NCBI GenBank assembly: GCA_022448645.1
Contig: JAKVBZ010000160.1
Location: forward strand, 1 to 6,553
Length of the DNA stretch: 6,553 nt
Reading direction: 5' to 3'
Source of the DNA: Pirellulaceae bacterium
GTDB lineage: Bacteria; Planctomycetota; Planctomycetia; Pirellulales; Pirellulaceae
The translations under genes were made by a program, and so were the position numbers. The notes below the pieces were generated by a model. That model was not told where the DNA came from and did no database searches. It saw nothing but the letters and a program-made list of their open reading frames with translations. Below are positions 1 to 6,115 of the stretch, in pieces (position 1 is the first letter of the stretch; the number at the start of each line of letters is the position of its first letter).

Positions 1-55
1 TATCTGAGGTCATTTCAAACATACTGAACGCCATCTGCGCCAAGCGTGCACCCGT

Positions 56-184
56 TTAGGCCATGGAAACTTTTGGATTGTCCAAAACCAGTCCAATTCG
101 CGTGTCCCCGAGTTCGGCAAACGTGTCCGGACCGGACCATAGCACAAGCCTGTCTGATCGTCCCCTGACGCGGGAGAAATGGAA
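56..184 (-). pseudogene. Start-less C-terminal remnant of a jelly-roll / sugar-binding-like domain
   Basis: Reading the minus strand in the frame that ends at the TAA at 58-56 gives about 43 codons of protein-like sequence. It contains a pattern typical of the last strands of galactose-binding or CBM-type jelly rolls: a hydrophobic strand (RLVLWSGPD), then GDTRIGLVLDNPKVS, in which 'LDN' precedes the final strand. It is bounded upstream by an in-frame TGA at 187-185 and has no usable start. Past that TGA, the same frame runs back to an ATG at 259-257 that overlaps the stop of the large upstream gene (ATGA), so a decayed downstream cistron is possible. The resemblance to the C-terminal module of the neighbouring 721-residue protein is by eye only. 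It could be chance; no other copy is in the window. Confidence 0.35.
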
Positions 185-255
185 TCACAAAGCTACATCC
201 CGCAACTTACACGTCATCGGAACGCGCCTCATTGGCATTCCTTCGACGAATCGTC

Positions 256-2421
256 TCATTCTTCTTCCCGAGGATAATAGGGATGTACCTGAATGTAATT
301 CAACAACAACTCTTGTCCAATGGGAGCAACTGGTTCGTTGTCATTTGCCCAGTCGGAGATAGTGACCCGGGCAGTTTTGCCTTTGGCGCGAAACAGAACT
401 CGATGATAATTGAGCCAGGTTTTTTGTGTCGTTACATCAACAAAGGAAGCATCTGGGAAAATCGAGGTAAACGATCTCTCCGAGATGACGGTGACAGGGT
501 GCAGGTGGATATTGACAGTATGTTCTTCTCGTTGCGATAGATCGTTGTAGTCGCTGGTCATCATGCGAAATGAATATAATCTGCCTGGTTGAAGATTCTG
601 GACTAACTGGGTAATGGTGTTAGGCCCATGGACACTTCTTTTCATGACCAGGCCGGTATCTCCTCTGGTGCTTCTACCATAATTGGTCTGAAGTTCACCG
701 AGGCCCGACAGACGATCGATTCGAATGGCATTCTCTTCAGCCGAAGTGATTTCCCAGGGATCAGTGCTATCGACGAAATCGGGATTTTTTAGGTGGGAGG
801 ATTCATACGGGTCGTTGGTGGCACTTCTGGTGTTCCCCTCGATGCCATAATGGCGAAACAGCTTGCAGATCCAACGCAGCGTCTCTTCGTCGGTATAACT
901 GGTGTGGTAGGCCATCAGGCCGTAGGATCCCCAAAAGGCCGGATCATTGGCAACAACGTTGAACATCCTATCGAGAAAAACGTTGAAGTTGATTCTTGGA
1001 GTCGAATTCAACAGGTGTCCACCTGGCGCTGTAAAAATCCCCAAACAGATTGCCAGATGTTCGATCGCCTTGGGGTTTTTTTTACGGCAGACCCGTGCCT
1101 GCTCGACAAGACCGTAGGTACCTTTTAAAAAGGTGCGCAGCGTTTCCTCGTTGGGATTCTTTAAATACGGATCCCAAGTGGTTGGTAAGTACTTCTCCCA
1201 GGCAATCACCGAATCAGTTTCGACAATCGCGTTTAAACGTTCCTCTCCCTCTTTCGAGTTGAACTCGATGTTAGCGTCATAAAAGTACAGAAGTTTGTTT
1301 TTGAATTCTGGGGTCGCCTTCAGCTTTTGCAATGCTTTGGCATAAGACGGGCAGTTAACACAAGGGCCACTGAATTCGTCGAGAATCGCACCGTCGGACA
1401 ATGGATGGATGTACCCCACCGATGAAGACAGGTACCGAAAGATTTCTTCAGGTGGATAATAGTGGATTCCGTGGGCAACTCCTTTGGCCGGCACGTTGGC
1501 TAGCACCCTCCCTCCATGTTGCTTCCAACGTTTTAACTTCGAAAGATAAGGAGGATGTTTTATATTAACGATAAACGTGTTGACGTGTTTCAGGACATAC
1601 CGTTCATAAAATTCTAAGTTGGTCATTCCCAAATTACCATGAACGCCCATCCATTCATGTAACAGAATTTCCGGAATTGAGCGTATCACCAGGTTCTCAA
1701 TCCTGGCACCGTCGGCACTGTCAAGCGTCAACTGATATTCGCCTGCGGGCAGAATTCGCATTGCTTCTTTGGTAGCTTGCTCACCCTTAACAAACGAAAT
1801 GAGATGATCGTATCTGTCAAGCGACAGGTCCAGGTTTCCTGTTGTTGCATCGGCAGTTACCGATACATGGACCCAGCGTCTCTTGGGGCTCCTGAAGGTG
1901 ATCCGTTTTGTTCTCTCAATCGTTGTCTTTTCAAGCCTGAGAAGTTCCCAGACAAGATTGTTTAAAATCTTAACGCCCTTGAATTCTTCAGATTGTCCTG
2001 GCCAAGAGACCGATCGTTCTGCCGCACTGGTCATCGCGATTCCGTCGGCGGCCAGTACAGCCGTGCGTATCAGATAATCCCCAGCCGGTAATGATCTGGC
2101 GTTGAGCGTCAACTTAAGCGTGTTGCCCTGGGGCCAGTTTTTTTTGACTTCCTTTGTAACCACTTTTGCGCTATCGATCTCTACAACCTGGACTTCCAGA
2201 GAGGAACCTATCGGCGCTGGCCGATCGTCCCCGTACGTGACCTCGACCACGATCCAGCCCGGTTCCGGAAAAATCTCTGTTATGATTGTTTTGAATGATG
2301 GAATGTCATTGTCCAATGCTGCAGTACTTCCATCGTTTGGCGCTATTAAGCTCCGATCATCCGCCCAGATGGCAGTACAGATTATTAAACTCAACAACCA
2401 TCCGATTCGAAGGCGAGGCAT
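256..2421 (-). CDS. Large exported protein with barrel-like core and C-terminal carbohydrate-binding-like module; function unknown
   Basis: The product is 721 residues from the ATG at 2421-2419. That start is preferred over an upstream TTG (2520) or ATG (2469) because AAGGA lies 8 bases before it and it begins directly with a signal peptide (MPRLRIGWLLSLIICTAIWA, residues 1-20). Residues about 40-140 and 150-250 look like two beta domains, with strand-rich text and a 'LPAGDYLIRT' turn typical of Ig-like exported modules. Residues about 255-535 alternate strands and helices like an (alpha/beta) barrel; 'GAILDEFSGP' puts Asp348-Glu349 at the end of a predicted strand, a plausible active-site position for a glycoside hydrolase. 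Residues about 545-715 start with 'LKNPDF' and end in a beta-rich GQELLLNYIQV segment, as CBM4/9-like jelly rolls do. I recognise no named family, and enzyme activity is inference. Base composition is clearly lower in GC than the divergent sialidase gene. Confidence 0.85.
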   Translation of the reverse strand: MPRLRIGWLLSLIICTAIWADDRSLIAPNDGSTAALDNDIPSFKTIITEIFPEPGWIVVEVTYGDDRPAPIGSSLEVQVVEIDSAKVVTKEVKKNWPQGNTLKLTLNARSLPAGDYLIRTAVLAADGIAMTSAAERSVSWPGQSEEFKGVKILNNLVWELLRLEKTTIERTKRITFRSPKRRWVHVSVTADATTGNLDLSLDRYDHLISFVKGEQATKEAMRILPAGEYQLTLDSADGARIENLVIRSIPEILLHEWMGVHGNLGMTNLEFYERYVLKHVNTFIVNIKHPPYLSKLKRWKQHGGRVLANVPAKGVAHGIHYYPPEEIFRYLSSSVGYIHPLSDGAILDEFSGPCVNCPSYAKALQKLKATPEFKNKLLYFYDANIEFNSKEGEERLNAIVETDSVIAWEKYLPTTWDPYLKNPNEETLRTFLKGTYGLVEQARVCRKKNPKAIEHLAICLGIFTAPGGHLLNSTPRINFNVFLDRMFNVVANDPAFWGSYGLMAYHTSYTDEETLRWICKLFRHYGIEGNTRSATNDPYESSHLKNPDFVDSTDPWEITSAEENAIRIDRLSGLGELQTNYGRSTRGDTGLVMKRSVHGPNTITQLVQNLQPGRLYSFRMMTSDYNDLSQREEHTVNIHLHPVTVISERSFTSIFPDASFVDVTTQKTWLNYHRVLFRAKGKTARVTISDWANDNEPVAPIGQELLLNYIQVHPYYPREEE

Positions 2422-2989
2422 CGTTGGTTTCCTTGTTGTGTTAGCCGTTAAATCTGAAGTCGTGTTCATGATAAAGGTGAATCCCAGGAAATCCTCACAT
2501 GTAGACGATTGATGGTTCAATCTTTGGATCCATCATAAAACCATTCACAGGAAATTGCATGTCTTCCCCTCGGTAACCCCACCCACTAGTGACCTGGCCG
2601 GCAGGAGAAATTCACCCGCAGCATCGAATCGGAAAACTTCATGGGGTAAACGCAAAAAGGACATTTTGGGATGAATATTAAGGGGTGTTCGGGGTTGGGA
2701 TCAGTGTCAGTTTCTAACAGGCACAGAAAGGAGGCAAAGGCCAAGGTCCAGCAGACATTGTTCGGAAACGCAATACCGTCTCCGGGATACGGGCCGAATC
2801 GTATCGCAAGCTGGAAAACTTTAAACAGCAGTGCAACGTTTGCAAGTCCATCTTCATTGAATATTACAACTGGCAATCGGCAAAATAAGTTCCGCCACGA
2901 TGGTAACTACTGTGCTGCCAAGTTAAAATTCCAGGCCACGACGCCGTCCATCAGGACGCCAACCTAACCCGTCTTTTCGCAGTGAAGTC
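2422..2989. other. Divergent intergenic region without a convincing gene
   Basis: This 568-base stretch separates two divergent exported-protein genes, so it should hold both promoters. On the minus strand TATGAT, a 5/6 match to a -10 box, lies upstream of the large gene, but I find no good -35 partner at a standard distance. Several overlapping reading frames exist on both strands, including 2671-2967 plus, 2586-2876 minus and a start-less frame at 2718-2888 plus. None has a start with a ribosome-binding site, and their texts do not resemble whole proteins. Two cysteine-pair patterns inside it are described under findings. It may contain decayed coding sequence. Confidence 0.5.
2430..2434 (-). 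promoter_or_regulatory. Shine-Dalgarno site that decides the start at 2421
   Basis: On the minus strand AAGGA sits 8 bases before the ATG at 2421-2419. The two alternative upstream starts in the same frame (TTG at 2520 and ATG at 2469) lack a comparable site, and starting at either would place 33 or 16 hydrophilic residues in front of the signal peptide. Confidence 0.65.
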
Positions 2990-4186
2990 ATGGTCAATCG
3001 AAAACCACAACATCTGTTTGCGACCTTCGCGGCAATCGCCGCCCTTGCGGCACAGATTTCCTTTGAATCAGTTGCCAATGCCGAATCGAAGACGGCAGCT
3101 GGACATTCCGCAGAAGGCAACATCGAGCCGTACCTGGCCGAGCCGTACCTCGAATTGCAGCAGGTGTTTCGCGATGAACGTTTTCCCAACGTGGTGGTAG
3201 CCGTCGACGGAACGATCGTGGCGACCTTCGGCACGTCCGGCGTTCGCGCTCGCCGGAGTTTAGACGGTGGCCAGACCTGGGGCGACGAGATCATCATCTC
3301 TAAACCCGGCTTTCAATGCGGCGGCATGACGGTCGATGAAACCAGTGGCGACATCATTGCGTTCGTCGAAGACCGCCACCCGCCCGCGCCGCTGAGAATA
3401 TTCCGAAGTAGCAACAACGGCAAGACTTGGCAGCAGCAGGAGACCCTGATCAAACCGGACAGCAAAGGCAACGTACCGTCGATGCACATGAATGAACATG
3501 GCATCACGCTGCGGCACGGCAAGCACAAAGGCCGATTGATCCGCCCGTCGCGCTGGTATGCCGGGCGAAATGCCCGCGATCGTTGGGCCAGGCACTATAC
3601 CAACGCGATCTACAGCGACGACGGAGGCAAGACTTGGCGCACCAGCGAACCGTTTCCGGCCTTCGGAACGGGCGAAGCAACCGTGGCTGAGCTTTCCGAC
3701 GGCACCGTCTATTACAATTCACGCCGGCACTGGGCCGAAGAAGGTGCCAGCCCCCGCCGGCGCTGGACCTGCATCAGTAAAGACGGTGGCGAGACCTGGA
3801 CCGACTTGAAAATGGTCCCAGTGCTGCCCGATGGCCCACAAGATACCAACTACGGTTGCATGGGGGGCCTGGTGCGGCTTCCGGTGGCCGGCAAAGACGT
3901 TTTGATTTACAGCAACTGCGATAGCCCTGCCGGACGCAGGCTGGGAACGGTTTGGGCCAGCTTCGACGGAGGTAAGACGTGGCCGTTGAAGCGGCTCGTC
4001 TTCGAAGGCAGTTTCGCCTACTCATCGATCAACGCCGGACGCCCCGGGACAGATAGCGAAGGTTGGGTTTATCTTCACTTCGAAGGTGGCCCCAAAGGCG
4101 GCTCGACCATGGCCAAGTTTAACTTGAGTTGGCTGCTCAAAGGCGAGATGACCGGCGACGGTGAACCGCCGCAATCGCTTCAGTAA
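2990..4186 (+). CDS. Exported sialidase-like protein (GH33-type six-bladed beta-propeller, five Asp-boxes)
   Basis: The 398-residue product has a signal peptide ending near 'SVANA' (residues 27-31). Five Asp-boxes of the S-x-D-x-G-x-T-W type lie at residues 90-97, 140-147 (Asp replaced by Asn142), 209-216, 263-270 and 324-331, the hallmark of the sialidase/neuraminidase propeller. Likely active-site residues by pattern are Arg64 in 'RFPN' (in place of FRIP), Glu229 in 'GEATVAELSDG', Arg245 in 'YYNSR', Arg316 or Arg317 before 'GTVWASFDGG', and the nucleophile Tyr344 in 'FAYSS'. Glu229 and Arg245 are 16 residues apart, as I recall for characterised GH33 enzymes. Such enzymes release terminal sialic acids from glycans outside the cytoplasm. 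The usual acid/base Asp between the first Arg and the first Asp-box is not apparent, so the substrate may differ. The ATG has only a weak ribosome-binding site. GC content is higher than that of its neighbours. Confidence 0.85.
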   Translation: MVNRKPQHLFATFAAIAALAAQISFESVANAESKTAAGHSAEGNIEPYLAEPYLELQQVFRDERFPNVVVAVDGTIVATFGTSGVRARRSLDGGQTWGDEIIISKPGFQCGGMTVDETSGDIIAFVEDRHPPAPLRIFRSSNNGKTWQQQETLIKPDSKGNVPSMHMNEHGITLRHGKHKGRLIRPSRWYAGRNARDRWARHYTNAIYSDDGGKTWRTSEPFPAFGTGEATVAELSDGTVYYNSRRHWAEEGASPRRRWTCISKDGGETWTDLKMVPVLPDGPQDTNYGCMGGLVRLPVAGKDVLIYSNCDSPAGRRLGTVWASFDGGKTWPLKRLVFEGSFAYSSINAGRPGTDSEGWVYLHFEGGPKGGSTMAKFNLSWLLKGEMTGDGEPPQSLQ

Positions 4187-4299
4187 GACGGCAGCACGGC
4201 TAGTATTGCCTCGCGCTGTTTTTCAACGAAGAACAGGCAAGAACGGAGCACACCTGCACGCGATACCGCGTTCGAAACGCCAACCTGCGAACCCAACCG

Positions 4300-4323
4300 C
4301 TGCGTCAAAAGCTGCGCAGTTTT
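4300..4323 (+). terminator. Weak terminator-like hairpin downstream of the sialidase-like gene
   Basis: CTGCG (4300-4304) and CGCAG (4315-4319) form a 5-bp stem around a 10-base loop, followed directly by TTTT. It lies about 115 bases after the sialidase-like stop. The stem is short and the T-run minimal, so it is only a candidate. Confidence 0.22.
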
Positions 4324-4365
4324 CAGGACATGTGTTTGTCTCGGGGTTGTAGGGGATCACCCCCT

Positions 4366-4409
4366 GAATCATAATCCGCGTGTTGGGGGTTCGAGGCCCT
4401 CCTCCGCAA
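4366..4409 (+). tRNA. Partial tRNA gene: 3' half only, CAT anticodon; likely integration (att) scar
   Basis: From T33 to base 73 the sequence fits canonical tRNA numbering without a gap. It reads: anticodon CAT at 4370-4372 flanked by T and AA; TCCGC as the 3' half of the anticodon stem; a five-base variable loop (GTGTT); a fully paired T-stem GGGGG/CCCTC (one G-T) around the loop TTCGAGG (4385-4401); then CTCCGCA and A as the acceptor 3' strand and discriminator base. No D-arm and no 5' acceptor strand (TGCGGAG expected) occurs in the preceding 100 bases, and only parts of the 5' anticodon stem can pair. It cannot be a working tRNA. CAT without the CCC stem of initiators suggests an elongator Met or an Ile(CAU) gene. 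tRNA 3' halves are classic integrase targets, so this is probably an attachment-site duplicate. A 5-bp hairpin (AGGGG/CCCCT, 4351-4365) abuts it. Confidence 0.7.
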
Positions 4410-4526
4410 ACCCTGGCGGCATCGACAAAAGAAGATGATTCTTTCCTTAGCCACTTGTAGGAAAAAATCGCTACTTTGATTTGGAGTTGGTGCGATCAGA
4501 ATTCGTATCAGAATCAGAAAACGTTA

Positions 4527-5006
4527 ATGGTGAATAACGGGAGCACGTCGGTCCATCGAGACGGTTCGGTAACCATCGGTGATACGCCTGTTGGGAAGGG
4601 CGTGTTTTCGGAACTCAGTTATCCACGTAACGCGATCATCGGTGAGATCACCGGCGAGGTTGTCAAAGATTCTGCGAGCGGATCCGCGTATTCATTCGAA
4701 ATTGACGAGCGAACTCAGTTGGAACCGTACGCGCCCTTCCGATATCTGAACCATAGTTGCGAACCGAATTGTGAGTTCGACTGGTTCGATGATGACGGGA
4801 TGAATGGAGACGTGGCTCCGTTGTACTTGATCGCGCTACGCGACATCAGGCCCGGCGAAGAGTTAACAATCGACTACAACTGGCCTGCAATCTCTGCCAT
4901 TCCCTGCCATTGCTCGGCGGCGTCGTGTCGTGGCTGGATTGTTAGTATCGACGAATTGGATTCGCTCGTTAGGACGCGCGAAGACCATCGATCCAATGAC
5001 CGATGA
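4527..5006 (+). CDS. SET-domain protein (lysine methyltransferase-like) with post-SET cysteine motif
   Basis: The product is 159 residues from the ATG at 4527; the frame is open further back to a TTG at 4476, but that extension looks non-coding. In order it shows the SET hallmarks 'GKGVF' (residues 23-27, S-adenosylmethionine binding), 'RYLNHSCEPNC' (72-82, the pseudoknot NHS motif) and 'GEELTIDYNW' (111-120, with the catalytic-site Tyr). A post-SET segment follows, with Cys127, Cys129 and Cys134 and then 'RGWI'. In the family these cysteines bind zinc together with the Cys of 'PNC' (Cys81). Such proteins transfer methyl groups to lysine side chains; bacterial members are single short domains with mostly unknown targets. 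It has no signal peptide, so it should act in the cytoplasm. No partner gene is adjacent: the flanking genes lie far off or on the other strand. The ribosome-binding site is weak. Confidence 0.85.
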   Translation: MVNNGSTSVHRDGSVTIGDTPVGKGVFSELSYPRNAIIGEITGEVVKDSASGSAYSFEIDERTQLEPYAPFRYLNHSCEPNCEFDWFDDDGMNGDVAPLYLIALRDIRPGEELTIDYNWPAISAIPCHCSAASCRGWIVSIDELDSLVRTREDHRSNDR

Positions 5007-5185
5007 TCACGGGTCGCATCTGCCCGCTTCCCTTTACACGTTGTTTGCGCTTGGATCGGCAATTCAGCCCCCATGCAGACAAGCATTGCCTACTAGCGAT
5101 CGATGGCCACGATGCCAAGTCGATGACAGCAACAAGCGACGCAGAATTTAGCGCACCTGGTGAGTTGACTTGCATTTAGTGGATC

Positions 5186-5383
5186 TCATCCAGGCCTGGC
5201 CGACGTAGAGCAAGACCTTCCAACGGTATATTTCTCGCTTTCCAGGGCCGTCTCGGCCACAACGATCGACGAGTCTTTCATCGATCGCACGTCCAGTTGC
5301 ACCGGGGCCACTGCTACTGTGTTGTCGTGGACAAATAGGAAAGTGAACATCAGCGCCAGGAAGGCTAATTGTTTTCGAAACAT
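5186..5383 (-). CDS. Small exported peptide, 65 residues, function unknown
   Basis: The start at 5383-5381 is an ATG with AAGGA exactly 8 bases upstream. The frame is open further upstream, but only this start places a signal peptide at the N-terminus: MFRK, then a hydrophobic stretch (QLAFLALMFTFLFV), then small residues up to about Ala24-Ala26. The predicted mature part is only about 40 residues, acidic-to-mixed in charge, with a single cysteine (Cys58) and a Ser/Arg-rich end. I do not recognise a family. It is convergent with the SET gene and divergent from the long gap to its right. A hairpin followed by a T-run sits in its leader just before the ribosome-binding site. The signal peptide and ribosome site make it a likely real gene although it is short. 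Confidence 0.6.
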   Translation of the reverse strand: MFRKQLAFLALMFTFLFVHDNTVAVAPVQLDVRSMKDSSIVVAETALESEKYTVGRSCSTSARPG

Positions 5384-5391
5384 CAGAGTGA

Positions 5392-5396
5392 TCCTT
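5392..5396 (-). promoter_or_regulatory. Shine-Dalgarno site that decides the start of the small exported peptide
   Basis: Minus-strand AAGGA lies 8 bases before the ATG at 5383-5381, the same site and spacing as for the large gene starting at 2421. It argues for the internal ATG rather than the longer open frame that extends to 5536. Confidence 0.6.
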
Positions 5397-5428
5397 AAAA
5401 ACGAGTTTTTTGAACAACATCGAACTCG
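5397..5428 (-). terminator. Leader hairpin with T-run upstream of the small exported peptide (possible attenuator)
   Basis: On the minus strand CGAGTT (5428-5423) can pair with AACTCG (5407-5402) over a 15-base loop. Five T's follow directly and run into the AAGGA ribosome-binding site. This is the form of an intrinsic terminator placed inside a 5' leader. The stem has only six pairs, three of them G-C, so it may be too weak to work. Confidence 0.25.
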
Positions 5429-6030
5429 AAAAACACTGACTATAGAAGGGGAATGATCGTCAAGTAGGCAGACCCCCCAAGACGGTTCGCGTAAGGATTC
5501 CGATAAGGTCAGCTCCCAGCTGATAAATTCGTCCAATTTGGGACCGCGCCGTTGCCATTGCGGAATGCGTCGTTAGCGAACGCCGAAAAGGGTGACATGG
5601 CCAAAGTGCATAGGCTATAAGCCCACAGGAAATAGCGAAGCCGTTGAGTGCAGACACCGGATGCAACGCCGATCTGCCCACCAATAAAAAGAGCCAATTT
5701 CCGCTAGTTGCAGCACCCTGCACCCTAACTGACGAGGCAGCAGTAACCCCCTCGGGGAAACGAACAATCGCAAGATTCCCCGGAAAATTCACACGGCAAA
5801 GGCGCGCAGAATACGGCGCACTTGGCGCACGGGTTCGCAGTAGTGAAGCGTGTTTGGGGAAACTCACAAAGACTAACTCGCCTTGGAGATCCGTTTTCTC
5901 TTCGTCAGAAGCTCCGTAAACCGTTGGCATGGCAGTCGTTGATGTCCAATTGCTATCCACCGGCTATGCCACTTCACGATCGCATTAATTTTACCTCATC
6001 TACAAGCATCATTCATCTCATGTTGGTCGG
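5429..6030. other. About 600 bases without a supportable gene
   Basis: Long open frames overlap here on both strands (5460-5960 and 5509-5697 minus; 5644-5919 and 5822-6034 plus). Their translations share no recognisable motif, and the minus-strand ones open with TTG. None has a clear ribosome-binding site. The segment should contain the promoter of the small minus-strand peptide; TTGACG and TATAGT occur upstream of it, but only 13 bases apart, too close for a standard sigma-70 promoter. I see no tRNA, terminal inverted repeat or transposase signature. Confidence 0.45.
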
Positions 6031-6059
6031 TTGACCACGATAGTCGACTATCATAGCAT
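6031..6059 (+). promoter_or_regulatory. Candidate sigma-70 promoter with a palindromic operator in its spacer
   Basis: TTGACC (6031-6036) and TAGCAT (6054-6059) are separated by 17 bases, matching a -35/-10 pair at 5/6 and 4/6. The spacer contains GATAGTCGACTATC (6039-6052), a perfect 14-base palindrome placed where a dimeric repressor would block RNA polymerase. A second small inverted repeat, TGGTC/GACCA (6024-6037), overlaps the -35 box. The downstream start codon is at 6116, leaving a leader of roughly 50 bases. The boxes are assigned by eye and no start site is known. Confidence 0.38.
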
Positions 6060-6115
6060 CACAGTCTATTATCGTAAAAATTATTTCTTATTTAGATCTT
6101 ATGGGTAAAGTAGCC

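Noticed and set aside
160..187. Selenocysteine readthrough at the TGA at 187-185
   Set aside because: Only a weak TCCC/GGGA hairpin follows, nothing resembles a bacterial SECIS element, and no selenoprotein homology is evident.
2422..2520. N-terminal extension of the large exported protein to a TTG or an ATG at 2469
   Set aside because: It would put hydrophilic residues before a clear signal peptide; the ATG at 2421 has AAGGA at ideal spacing and the others do not.
2671..2967. Plus-strand 98-codon open frame
   Set aside because: No recognisable domain, a low-complexity Ser/Thr/Asn-rich text, and equally protein-like overlapping frames on both strands.
4337..4409. A complete, functional tRNA gene
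   Set aside because: The upstream bases cannot form the acceptor or D stems, and the 5' anticodon stem pairs at only some positions.
4476..4526. Seventeen-residue extension of the SET protein to a TTG
   Set aside because: No ribosome-binding site, and the added residues do not resemble SET-domain sequence.
5007..5050. Terminator after the SET gene (CGGGT/GCCCG)
   Set aside because: Needs a wobble pair over a 7-base loop and is followed by a C-interrupted T stretch; too weak to call.
5460..5960. 166-codon minus-strand open frame
   Set aside because: It opens with TTG, has no ribosome-binding site and no domain-like pattern, and overlaps other equally long frames.
5822..6034. Basic plus-strand frame suggestive of a transposase or repeat-derived peptide
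   Set aside because: No catalytic motif, terminal repeats or target duplication seen; it also runs into the promoter region of the next gene.
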